Assembly (NCBI GenBank): GCA_046351095.1
Contig: JAXLZC010000001.1
Span: forward strand, 2,294,001-2,358,000
Direction of reading: 5' to 3'
Length of the DNA: 64,000 bases
Origin: BQWY01 sp046351095
GTDB taxonomy: Bacteria; Nitrospirota; Nitrospiria; Nitrospirales; Nitrospiraceae
Part shown: in pieces, positions 42,629 to 52,870 of the stretch
Layout of the letters: every line of letters starts with the position of its first letter
Numbering within the stretch: the first letter of the stretch is position 1
Translations under genes and position numbers: made by a program
The notes under the pieces: model-generated
What the model was told of the DNA's origin: nothing
Databases searched by the model: none
The model's input: only the letters and a program-made list of their open reading frames with translations

Positions 42629-43138
42629 ATGTCGTCGCCGGGATTCGACTCCTTTTCTTCCATCCTCGAAGCGGTTGCGCAGCGGCTGGGCCTCTCCTCG
42701 AAGCTCGTCGAACAACGAATTGCGCTCGATTGGGTCGAGATCGTCGGCGAACAGATCGCCGCGCATACGCGCCCGGAAGCGATCCGCAATCGCCGCCTTT
42801 CCGTCCTCGTCGACCACTCGGTCTGGATGCAGCAGCTCTCGTTTTTAAAACCCGACTTACTTCGGTTGATCCGCGTCCACACGGGCGACGAGACGGTGCA
42901 GGATCTAGGCTTCCGTATCGGCGACCTGTCGAAGGTGCCGCTTCCGGTGAAACCGGCCGTGGCCGCATCCTCCGTGTTGCCGGATTTCGAACCGAGCCCG
43001 CAACTCTTGCGCGAAGCGGAACCCATGACCAGCCGCATCACCGACCCGGACCTACGCGCCCGTTTTACAAAGGCGATAGCGAAGGCGCTGGTGTCGGCCC
43101 CGTCGACGCCGGTAACGGATCGGTCACCTTCCCTCTAA
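42629..43138 (+). CDS. DUF721/DciA-like protein (putative replicative helicase loader)
   Basis: 169 residues. The N-terminal 100 match DUF721/DciA: ILEAVAQRLGLSSKLVEQRIALDWVEIVGEQIAAHTRPEAIRNRRLSVLVDHSVWMQQL shape, with the conserved W and HTRP. The rest is a low-complexity tail. DciA delivers DnaB helicase at the origin in bacteria without DnaC or DnaI, consistent with the oriC location. Its last 74 bases overlap the convergent gene at 43065. Confidence 0.82.
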   Translation: MSSPGFDSFSSILEAVAQRLGLSSKLVEQRIALDWVEIVGEQIAAHTRPEAIRNRRLSVLVDHSVWMQQLSFLKPDLLRLIRVHTGDETVQDLGFRIGDLSKVPLPVKPAVAASSVLPDFEPSPQLLREAEPMTSRITDPDLRARFTKAIAKALVSAPSTPVTDRSPSL

Positions 43139-43748
43139 ACAGCTCCCGCGAATATTCGTCCGACTGCGCACGCGCGGCGCCCGTCCGCAGCGGCCCGATC
43201 CGAGCTTCTTCGTCGTCCCCGTTCAGCTCGTAGTACCCGCGCATCGCATTTTCGAACGACTTCCGAAAGTCCACCTCTTCCCGCACCGTCGAGTTCGCCG
43301 CCGCGATATACCGATGCAACATCTGCGGCTCCGCCCAGGTGTCATGCGTAAAAATATAGAGCGTGATCCGATCGTACCGTCGCCCCGGATGATCCGGCGT
43401 CGTCGGATGGATCTTCATTCGTCCGAAATTCCGATCTTCGTGCGCGACCTTGCGGAACCGTTGCAACAGCGCCGTCATTTCCTCGTCCTTCGTCCACGGC
43501 GGCACGTGCATCGCGACGAGTGTGCCTTCCTGCGAGCCGATACTGTAGGGTGGAATGGTCCGATCCGGTCGGCTGAGATACATGCCGCCCCAGATCAGCA
43601 TAAACGAGCCAACGAACACGCCCAAGGCGAGTTTCACGACGGTGTCGAGCCGAGTGAACCAGCCGAAGGGAAAGGTTGAGCCGCGCGCGGGCTGCGGACG
43701 CGGCGCCTGCGGCGTGGAGTGCGGCGGCGGTTCGTGCGACGAGGTCAT
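43065..43748 (-). CDS. Single-pass membrane protein of unknown function
   Basis: 227 residues. A proline-rich cytoplasmic-type N-terminus is followed by one membrane helix (VVKLALGVFVGSFMLIWGGMYL, about 37-58), a globular domain with TLVAMHVPPWTKDEEMTALLQRF and RRYDRITLYIFTHDTWAEPQMLHRYI, and a polar tail. I do not recognise the family. It follows gyrA by 38 bases on the same strand and may share its transcript. Confidence 0.72.
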   Translation of the reverse strand: MTSSHEPPPHSTPQAPRPQPARGSTFPFGWFTRLDTVVKLALGVFVGSFMLIWGGMYLSRPDRTIPPYSIGSQEGTLVAMHVPPWTKDEEMTALLQRFRKVAHEDRNFGRMKIHPTTPDHPGRRYDRITLYIFTHDTWAEPQMLHRYIAAANSTVREEVDFRKSFENAMRGYYELNGDDEEARIGPLRTGAARAQSDEYSRELFRGKVTDPLPASTGPTPAPSLSPL

Positions 43749-43786
43749 GGCGGCAGGTACAACAGCGGGGACGGAGGCCGCGTCGG

Positions 43787-46258
43787 TTAGGCGGTGCCGC
43801 CTTCTTCAGCCTCGTCTTCGGCTGCGGCGGTTTCGGCCAAACGCGCCACGCTCACTACGCGATCGTCGTGCCCGTCGAGTTCGAGCAGCCGAACGCCTTG
43901 CGTGTTGCGGCCGATTTCGCGGATGTCGCCGACGCGTGTGCGCAGCACCTTCCCGTGCGCCGCCATGATCATGACCTGATCGCTGTCACGCACCTGGAGG
44001 AAGCCGACGGCGAGCCCGTTCCGCTCCGTCGTTTTCACGCTGATGATGCCTTTCCCGCCGCGCCCTTGAATGCGGTACTCGTTCACCGGCGTCCGTTTTC
44101 CGTAGCCGCCTTCCGTGACCGTCAAAATCGCGGTAGTCGAATCCGGCGTGATCGTTTCCATGCCGATCACCACATCGCCCTCTTCGAGCGTGATGCCCTT
44201 CACGCCGTACGCCGTGCGCCCCATCGGACGAACGTCTTCTTCTTTGAAGCGGATCGTGATGCCCTGACGCGTGCCGATGAGAATTTCTCGCTGCCCATCG
44301 GTGATGTGGACGGCAATCAGCTTGTCGTCCTGCTCCAACCCAAGCGCGATGATGCCGCCTGCGCGTGGATTGGCGAAGGCGGCGAGCTCCGTCTTCTTCA
44401 CCACGCCCTGCTTGGTCGCCATCACCACGAAGCGATCTTTTTGGAATTCTTTGACGGCGACGGTGGCGGTGACCTTTTCGTTCGCGGCCAGGGCCAACAT
44501 GTTCACCATGGCCTTGCCCTTGGCGGCGCGGCCCGCTTCCGGAATCTCGTGCACCTTCAGCCAGTAGACCTTGCCGGCGTCGGTGAAAAATAGGAGCGAG
44601 TCGTGCGTCGACGCGGTGATCATCGTCTCGACGAAGTCTTCGTCCTTCACACCCATGCCGATCTTGCCCTTGCCGCCGCGCCGTTGCGCGCGGTAGAGCG
44701 ACACGGCGTTCCGCTTGATATAGCCGGCGTGCGTGATCGTCACGGCGACTTCTTCTTCGGCGATCAAGTCTTCGACGTTGATCTCGCCGGCTTCGGCGAC
44801 GATCTGCGTGCGACGCACGTCGCGATATTCTTCGCGCAGCTCGGTCAACTCGTCCTTGATGATTTTCCGGACGAGCGCTTCGCTGCCCAAGACGGACTTG
44901 AGGTATTCGATCCGCTTCAAGATCTCCGCGTACTCAGCGAGCAGCTTGTCGCGCTCCAACTGCGTGAGGCGCTGCAGACGCATTTCCAAAATCGCCGTGG
45001 CTTGGATCTCAGAGAGGCCGAACTCACGCATGAGCCCGCTGCGGGCCTCGTCCGGCGAGGGCGACCGGCGGATGAGCGCGATGACCGCGTCGAGATGATC
45101 GAGCGCGATCTTGAGGCCTTCAAGAATATGCGCGCGTTCTTCGGCCTTGCGCAGCTCGAACGCGGTACGCCGCACGACCACTTCGCGCCGATGCTCGATG
45201 AAGTGTTCGAGGATCTGCTTCAGGTTGAGAACTTCCGGACGATTCCGCACGAGCGCGAGCATGATGACGCCGAAGGTCGTCTGCATCTGCGTGTGTTTGT
45301 ACAGATTGTTCAGCACGACCAGCGGGATCTCGTTGCGCTTAAGATCCATCACCACGCGATAGCCGTCGCGGTCGGACTCGTCGCGCAGGTCGGCGATACC
45401 TTCGAGGCGTTTGTCTTGGATCAGCTCGGCGATCTTTTCGACCAACTTCTGTTTGTTGACCTGATAGGGAATTTCCGTGACGACGATGCGCTCGCGCTCC
45501 GTCCGCGGGTCGGTCTCGATGGCCGCCTTGGCGCGCAACGTCAGCAGCCCGCGTCCAGTGTGGTAGGCGTCCTTGATGCCTTGTTTGCCGTAGATGAACC
45601 CCGCCGTCGGGAAGTCCGGTCCCGGCACATGTTCCATCAATTGGTCGATGGTGATGGCGGGGTTGTCGATCACGGCGAGCAGCGCCTGAATGATCTCGCT
45701 GATGTTGTGCGTCGGAATATTCGTCGCGTAGCCGACGGCGATACCGCCCGCGCCGTTGATCAACAGGTTCGGCACCTTGGCGGGCAGCACCAACGGTTCG
45801 ACACGCGACTCGTCGTAGTTCGGGCCGAAGTCGACGGTTTCCTTGTCGATGTCGACCAGCATTTCCTCGGCCAGCTTCGTGAGCCGCGCCTCGGTGTAGC
45901 GCATAGCCGCGGGCGAGTCGCCGTCGATGGAGCCGAAATTGCCTTGGCCGTCCACCAGCGTGTAGCGCATGTTGAAATCTTGCGCCATACGCACGAGCGT
46001 ATCGTAGATCGCCGAGTCGCCATGCGGGTGGTAGTTACCCATGATTTCGCCGACGATCTTGGCGGACTTGCGGTAGGGCCGGTTGTGCGCGAGGCCCATC
46101 TCGTTCATGCCGAAGAGGATGCGGCGATGCACGGGCTTCAAGCCGTCGCGCACGTCGGGGAGCGCCCGTCCCACGATCACGCTCATCGCGTAATCGAGGT
46201 ACGAGGAGCGCATCTCCTCTTCGAGATTGATCGAGCCTAACCGTTCGTCGTTCGGCAT
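43787..46258 (-). CDS. gyrA: DNA gyrase subunit A
   Basis: 823 residues. The breakage-reunion domain has the DYAMSVIVGRALPDVRDGLKPV start and the catalytic tyrosine in AAMRYTEARL. The C-terminal beta-pinwheel carries the GyrA box QRRGGKG, which distinguishes it from ParC. With GyrB it introduces negative supercoils. It lies 32 bases after gyrB. Confidence 0.98.
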   Translation of the reverse strand: MPNDERLGSINLEEEMRSSYLDYAMSVIVGRALPDVRDGLKPVHRRILFGMNEMGLAHNRPYRKSAKIVGEIMGNYHPHGDSAIYDTLVRMAQDFNMRYTLVDGQGNFGSIDGDSPAAMRYTEARLTKLAEEMLVDIDKETVDFGPNYDESRVEPLVLPAKVPNLLINGAGGIAVGYATNIPTHNISEIIQALLAVIDNPAITIDQLMEHVPGPDFPTAGFIYGKQGIKDAYHTGRGLLTLRAKAAIETDPRTERERIVVTEIPYQVNKQKLVEKIAELIQDKRLEGIADLRDESDRDGYRVVMDLKRNEIPLVVLNNLYKHTQMQTTFGVIMLALVRNRPEVLNLKQILEHFIEHRREVVVRRTAFELRKAEERAHILEGLKIALDHLDAVIALIRRSPSPDEARSGLMREFGLSEIQATAILEMRLQRLTQLERDKLLAEYAEILKRIEYLKSVLGSEALVRKIIKDELTELREEYRDVRRTQIVAEAGEINVEDLIAEEEVAVTITHAGYIKRNAVSLYRAQRRGGKGKIGMGVKDEDFVETMITASTHDSLLFFTDAGKVYWLKVHEIPEAGRAAKGKAMVNMLALAANEKVTATVAVKEFQKDRFVVMATKQGVVKKTELAAFANPRAGGIIALGLEQDDKLIAVHITDGQREILIGTRQGITIRFKEEDVRPMGRTAYGVKGITLEEGDVVIGMETITPDSTTAILTVTEGGYGKRTPVNEYRIQGRGGKGIISVKTTERNGLAVGFLQVRDSDQVMIMAAHGKVLRTRVGDIREIGRNTQGVRLLELDGHDDRVVSVARLAETAAAEDEAEEGGTA

Positions 46259-46290
46259 TCGCTACTCCACAGATGCGGATCCGGCGCCGC

Positions 46291-48759
<2,469 letters not shown>

Positions 48760-48879
48760 ACGTATCCTTCGTATCCTTACTGCGTGCGCCGCTCAGACGC
48801 AGGCGCGCCGGTCCGAGGGGACGACGGGACATGTGACGGTCCGACCTGGAGGGAACGTGCCTGCAGGGGGCGACAGGGG

Positions 48880-50001
48880 TCATATTTTGATCGGCATCAC
48901 GACGCACTTGAAGCCGGGACTCTCCCGTTCCTGAATCAAACAGGGACTGAGCGCGCTGTCCATCTGCAACGACACTTGCAGGCCGTCCATCACGGCGAAC
49001 ACATCCAACAGGTAGCGCGCGTTGAAGCCGGTGGTCAGGTCGTCGCCCTTGTACTCCGCCGCCAATTCTTCCGTGGCTTCGCCGAAGTCCGGGTTGTTGG
49101 CGTAGAGCGTCATCTTGCCCTTCGTGAACGTCACGCGGACGGCGTTGGCTTTGTCGCGCGAAAGCACGGCCACACGACGACAGGCGCCTTCCAACTCTTT
49201 CCGATCCACCAGGATCCGTTTGTCGCTTTCTTTCGGCAGGACGCCCTGGTAGTTCGGGTAGTTGCCTTCCATCAAACTGGACGTAAGCAACAGGCCGCTT
49301 TTCCGGAAGATCATCAACTTTTTATTGAAGCCGATCTGAGGTTCGCCGTCGCCGCCTTCGTCCAACAAGCGGCGCATTTCCTGCGCGGCTTTTTTCGGAA
49401 TGATGGCTTTGATCTCGCGCGGTTCTTTCGAGCCGTCGCCGACTTCCTGCTCCGCCACGGCGAGGCGATGGCCGTCGGTGCCCACAAGGCGGACGGTCGT
49501 TTTTTTCTCGCCGACCGTCAACGTGACCAACAAGCCGTTCAGGATGTAGCGCGCGTCGTTATCGCCCGCGGCGAAGAGCGTCTTCCGGATCAACTCGAGC
49601 AACACTGGGCTCGCGATCGGCGTGAGCCCTTCTTTGTCGATCGCGGGGAGGGTGGGGTATTCGCCCGCCGGCAGACTGACGATTTTAAATTGGCTGCGGC
49701 CCGCTTGGATCGTGAGGCAATTGTTGTCGCCGGTGGCCAATTCGATGTCGCCGTCCCGCAGTTCCTTGATGATCTCGAACAGCTTACGCGCCGACACGGT
49801 CAGGGTGCCGGGATCCAACACGGTGGCTTTATAAATGGCGCGCATGCCGATCTCGAGATCGGTGGCGCTGACTTCCATCCCGTCGGATTTCGCCTCCAAC
49901 AAAATGTTCGACAAAATCGGCATCGTGTTGCGCTTTTCCACAACACCTTGGACGCGCTGCAGCGCCACAAGCAATTCATCCCGAGCGATCCGTACTTTCA
50001 T
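48880..50001 (-). CDS. dnaN: DNA polymerase III sliding clamp (beta subunit)
   Basis: 373 residues with the three-domain clamp fold: KVRIARDELLVALQRVQGVVEKRNTMPILSNILL at the start, YPTLPAIDKEG in the middle, and a C-terminal ERESPGFKCVVMPIKI matching the clamp ending. As a dimer it encircles DNA and holds the polymerase. It starts 22 bases after the dnaA stop. Confidence 0.98.
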   Translation of the reverse strand: MKVRIARDELLVALQRVQGVVEKRNTMPILSNILLEAKSDGMEVSATDLEIGMRAIYKATVLDPGTLTVSARKLFEIIKELRDGDIELATGDNNCLTIQAGRSQFKIVSLPAGEYPTLPAIDKEGLTPIASPVLLELIRKTLFAAGDNDARYILNGLLVTLTVGEKKTTVRLVGTDGHRLAVAEQEVGDGSKEPREIKAIIPKKAAQEMRRLLDEGGDGEPQIGFNKKLMIFRKSGLLLTSSLMEGNYPNYQGVLPKESDKRILVDRKELEGACRRVAVLSRDKANAVRVTFTKGKMTLYANNPDFGEATEELAAEYKGDDLTTGFNARYLLDVFAVMDGLQVSLQMDSALSPCLIQERESPGFKCVVMPIKI

Positions 50002-50023
50002 ACCGCGACTCCTGTGACGCCTC

Positions 50024-51457
50024 TTACCCGCGTACGATTTGTTCTTTCAAACTATTCACGGTGGCGCGCAATGCTGTGTCCGTTTCCACCGCTTTCGCCA
50101 CCTGTTTGCAAGCGTGCATGATCGTGGTGTGGTCCTTCCCGCCGAATTGGCGCCCGATTTCAGGGAAGGAGGCGTCGGTCAACTCGCGACAGAGGAACAT
50201 GGCGAGCTGCCGAGGTTGGACGAGCGTTTTGCTGCGCCGCCGCGACTTCAGGTCCGAGACCTTCACATGGAAGCGGCCGCTGACCGCATCCTGAATATCA
50301 TCCATCGACACGATTTTCTTTTTGTCGCCGATCACATCGCGCAACACGGTCTTGGCCATCTCGAGCGTGATGGGCTGACCGGTTAATGACGAGTAGGCGC
50401 CGAGCCGGACGAGCGACCCTTCCAATTCACGGATGTTGCTCTTCATCGTGGCGGCGAGGAATTGCACCACGTCGTCGGCCAACCGCACCCCTTCGTCCTC
50501 GGATTTTTTCCGTAAAATGGCGATCCGTGTTTCGACATCGGGCGGCTGGAGGTCGGCGATCAATCCCCACTCGAACCGCGAGCGGAGGCGCTCGTCGATA
50601 TCGGGCATTTCCTTCGGGAACCGGTCGCTCGACACGACAATTTGTTTGTGGGCCTCGTAGAGGGCGTTGAACGTATGGAAAAACTCTTCCTGCGTCCGCT
50701 CTTTGCCGGCTAAAAATTGAATATCGTCGATCATCAACATGTCGACATTGCGATACCGTCTCCGCAAGTCGAGCATCTTGTCGAAGCGGATGGAGTTAAT
50801 GACTTCATTCGTAAACTGTTCGGTCGTCACATAGGCAATCTGCATATCGCTATGCCCGGCGATATGATTGCCGATCGCATGCATAAGGTGTGTCTTGCCG
50901 AGACCGACGCCGCCATAGATGAACAGGGGATTGTAGGCGCGAGCCGGTTGCTCGGCGACCGCCATACAGGCGGCGTGGGCGAATTGATTGCTGCCGCCGA
51001 CCACGAAGGTGGAGAAGCTGTACTTCGGGTTCAAGTTGACGACGCGGCGACCATGCGATGCGTGAGCGGCCATACGAGTATCGTTTCCAATTCCACTCGA
51101 CGATATTACCTGTGGAGATTCCGCGCTCCGAGAGATGGCTCGGGACGACCGAGCGGGAAGCGCAGCGGGAGCACCTTCTAGATCTTCCCGCGCACTGTGC
51201 GACTTCTGGTCGCCGACAATAAACACCAAATCTAAGCGGGTGCCTCCACCCCTCACGGCCATCAACGCTTCGGTGAGTAAGTCGCCGTGAAATCGGCCGA
51301 TCCAATCTCCAATAGCCTTATTCGGCACCACAATACGCGCACCACGATCTTCTACATCTTCCAGATGCGCCTGCGCGAACCAGGTATCATAGTCTTCAGG
51401 CGATACGCGTTCCTTGAGATAGGCCAGCGTATTGCTCCACAGCGTGTCGATCGTCAT
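50024..51457 (-). CDS. dnaA: Chromosomal replication initiator DnaA
   Basis: About 477 residues. Domain I (TLWSNTLAYLKERVSPEDYDTWF), a variable linker, AAA+ domain III with Walker A GGVGLGKTHLMHAIG and Walker B MLMIDDIQFLAGKE, and domain IV with the DnaA-box-binding signature CRELTDASFPEIGRQFGGKDHTTIMHA. The start may be ATG 51457 or GTG 51463. DnaA boxes lie 19-89 bases upstream of the start, so autoregulation is likely. Confidence 0.98.
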   Translation of the reverse strand: MTIDTLWSNTLAYLKERVSPEDYDTWFAQAHLEDVEDRGARIVVPNKAIGDWIGRFHGDLLTEALMAVRGGGTRLDLVFIVGDQKSHSAREDLEGAPAALPARSSRAISRSAESPQVISSSGIGNDTRMAAHASHGRRVVNLNPKYSFSTFVVGGSNQFAHAACMAVAEQPARAYNPLFIYGGVGLGKTHLMHAIGNHIAGHSDMQIAYVTTEQFTNEVINSIRFDKMLDLRRRYRNVDMLMIDDIQFLAGKERTQEEFFHTFNALYEAHKQIVVSSDRFPKEMPDIDERLRSRFEWGLIADLQPPDVETRIAILRKKSEDEGVRLADDVVQFLAATMKSNIRELEGSLVRLGAYSSLTGQPITLEMAKTVLRDVIGDKKKIVSMDDIQDAVSGRFHVKVSDLKSRRRSKTLVQPRQLAMFLCRELTDASFPEIGRQFGGKDHTTIMHACKQVAKAVETDTALRATVNSLKEQIVRG

Positions 51458-51498
51458 AACCACTCAATAATCAGGATATTCACAGGCTTGTTCACACC

Positions 51499-51507
51499 TG
51501 TGGATAA
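51499..51507 (-). promoter_or_regulatory. Perfect DnaA box
   Basis: TTATCCACA on the minus strand, 42 bases upstream of the dnaA ATG; the strongest of the box cluster. Confidence 0.85.
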
Positions 51508-51753
51508 GATCCGCCGTTAAAAATTTTCGTCCGATGTTGTGGATAGGCTGTCGATCTGCAGGGGAGAAATCGGCTCGGCTCTGAGACGATTCGACTAGCC
51601 CCACAGACTCCATCCACTTGTCCCCAGCCCATCCCCCCGTCGTCCCACTCTTGTGCGCCTGGTATCCCGAAACTCCTGCACAAGGACAGGCACACAGAAC
51701 TCGTTCACATTACGGGATAAATCTGTCTTCCACACCCTCCACAGGTCCTACGA

Positions 51754-51771
51754 TTACTCCTACTCCTACTA
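51754..51771. promoter_or_regulatory. DnaA-trio element of the unwinding region
   Basis: Read 3' to 5' on the minus strand, the sequence is AAT-GAG-GAT-GAG-GAT-GAT: six successive triplets with A in the middle, matching the DnaA-trio rule (3'-GAT-5' preferred). It starts about 10 bases after a weak DnaA box at 51736-51744 and leads into the AT-rich tract, the order and polarity expected for DnaA loading onto single strands. Confidence 0.65.
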
Positions 51772-51813
51772 CGGTTTTTCTTTCTTTAGAGAAAAGAACA
51801 CTCTTAGGAGTCC

Positions 51814-52071
51814 TCACACACGAATGACATAGTCCGCTGCAAAAATTTCTTCAAGGAGTCTCGGGTAGTCGATCGTGTTGAATGCAGACGACACACCCCG
51901 AGTCTTCAAGTCGTCACCTAAGACAAAAACTGTCCCGAAAGGAACCTCTTTGAGCCGCACAGCGTCTTGAAGGAGCACGGCACGATCTGCTGAGCCTTCG
52001 TTACGAGAAGGGGGAAGCAACGGATCTCCCGCCGCAACAGCCTTCGTCATCAAATACAACGTGTGTCCCAT
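51814..52071 (-). CDS. TusB/DsrH-family sulfur-relay-like protein
   Basis: 85 residues: HTLYLMTKAVAAG, AVLLQDAVRLKEVPFGTVFVLGDDLKTRGV, and IDYPRLLEEIFAADYVI. The pattern fits DsrH/TusB, the small non-catalytic subunit. It is the third gene of a D-C-B-ordered trio and starts 3 bases after the TusC-like stop. Its end borders oriC. Confidence 0.7.
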   Translation of the reverse strand: MGHTLYLMTKAVAAGDPLLPPSRNEGSADRAVLLQDAVRLKEVPFGTVFVLGDDLKTRGVSSAFNTIDYPRLLEEIFAADYVIRV

Positions 52072-52074
52072 CTT

Positions 52075-52425
52075 TCAAAACACCATGACGCGGTCGGCGG
52101 TTCGCGACAACGAACGAATCGTCTCCGGTGTCGCTTCCGTGACCTGGTAGTCCGGTTCGAGTTCGACGCTCGAGGCTGTGCCGCTGGGCACAACAAACGG
52201 AATCTCCAAATGGGCAAACGACGGCAAATATTTTTCCAACGTCTCGACGTCTTCGATCTCGTCGCGGTCCGTTGCAAGAAGTTGCACAGCGCGGTCGAGC
52301 AGCACCACGGTGATACGCGCATCGCCTGCGGCCAATCCGAGAGCAATCCGTAAGGCCTCGACTGCTCGAGGGGACGCAGTGGGATCCTCGCGGATCACAA
52401 CGACAACATGTTGGGACACGGCCAC
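52075..52425 (-). CDS. TusC/DsrF-like (DsrE superfamily) protein
   Basis: 116 residues with a DsrE-type alpha/beta fold: HVVVVIREDPTASPRAVEALRIALGLAAGDARITVVLLDRAVQLL. No cysteine is present, as in several TusC-like subunits. It sits between the TusD-like and TusB-like genes (14 and 3 bases). Confidence 0.65.
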   Translation of the reverse strand: MAVSQHVVVVIREDPTASPRAVEALRIALGLAAGDARITVVLLDRAVQLLATDRDEIEDVETLEKYLPSFAHLEIPFVVPSGTASSVELEPDYQVTEATPETIRSLSRTADRVMVF

Positions 52426-52439
52426 GCAGAGTTGCAGGG

Positions 52440-52760
52440 TCAGTTAAAAGCAATGAAGCGGTCGCATCCCGCTACCATATTAGACAGCACGACGAGTCCG
52501 CACAGGGTCACACGAGGATCGAGTTGATCGGTTTTGACCCCGTGTTGTTGGCATCCATACGCGCAGACAAAATACTTGGCGCCGCCCCCAGCCGCTTCCA
52601 ATAGGCTGGAGTCGTGGAGATTTTTGACCCCTTCGTCGATGAGGTACAAATAGACATCGTGACCATCCCGCAAGGCCGCCTCTGTCAGTCGACTGACCGT
52701 CGTGACATGGGGATGACCTGGGGGTGTGGATAACAACAGGCCAAGCTTACGCTTTTCCAT
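52440..52760 (-). CDS. TusD/DsrE-like sulfurtransferase subunit
   Basis: 106 residues of the DsrE fold: LGLLLSTPPGHPHVTTVSRLTEAALRDGHDVYLYLIDEGV, then AKYFVCAYGCQQHGV with two cysteines at the position of the catalytic cysteine of TusD/DsrE. It heads the trio. In other bacteria TusBCD passes persulfide sulfur to TusE and MnmA for tRNA 2-thiouridine, and DsrEFH serves sulfur oxidation; neither partner set is in this window. Confidence 0.72.
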   Translation of the reverse strand: MEKRKLGLLLSTPPGHPHVTTVSRLTEAALRDGHDVYLYLIDEGVKNLHDSSLLEAAGGGAKYFVCAYGCQQHGVKTDQLDPRVTLCGLVVLSNMVAGCDRFIAFN

Positions 52761-52820
52761 GGAAAATAGCGGCAGGAAACTTTATAAATCAATATGTTAT
52801 GGAATATAATCGAACTGCAG

Positions 52821-52848
52821 CGTATGCCCTTTGTCGGGGTAAAGTCAA
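52821..52848 (-). promoter_or_regulatory. Weak promoter candidate for the tusDCB-like genes
   Basis: The minus strand has TTGACT, 16 bases, CATACG; only the -35 is good. The 110-base gap after hisS is AT-richer than its surroundings, consistent with a promoter region. Confidence 0.3.
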
Positions 52849-52870
52849 GACGGAATTCAGACCTGTTTTG

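Larger units (their letters stand above)
51458..51813. other. Chromosomal origin of replication (oriC)
   Basis: A 356-base gap upstream of dnaA. A DnaA-box cluster lies at 51476-51546: perfect TTATCCACA on the minus strand at 51499-51507, and one-mismatch copies at 51476-51484, 51488-51496 (plus) and 51538-51546 (minus). Weaker boxes lie at 51701-51709 and 51727-51744. They are followed by a trinucleotide DnaA-trio run (51754-51771) and an AT-rich pyrimidine/purine tract at 51774-51800. This is the bacterial basal-unwinding layout. Confidence 0.85.

Noticed and set aside
31947..43748. A -24/-12 (TGGCAC-N5-TTGCA) site for the local sigma-54 activator
   Set aside because: None was found by eye in the intergenic parts near the operon; the promoter seen is of sigma-70 type. 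A matrix scan of the whole genome would be decisive.
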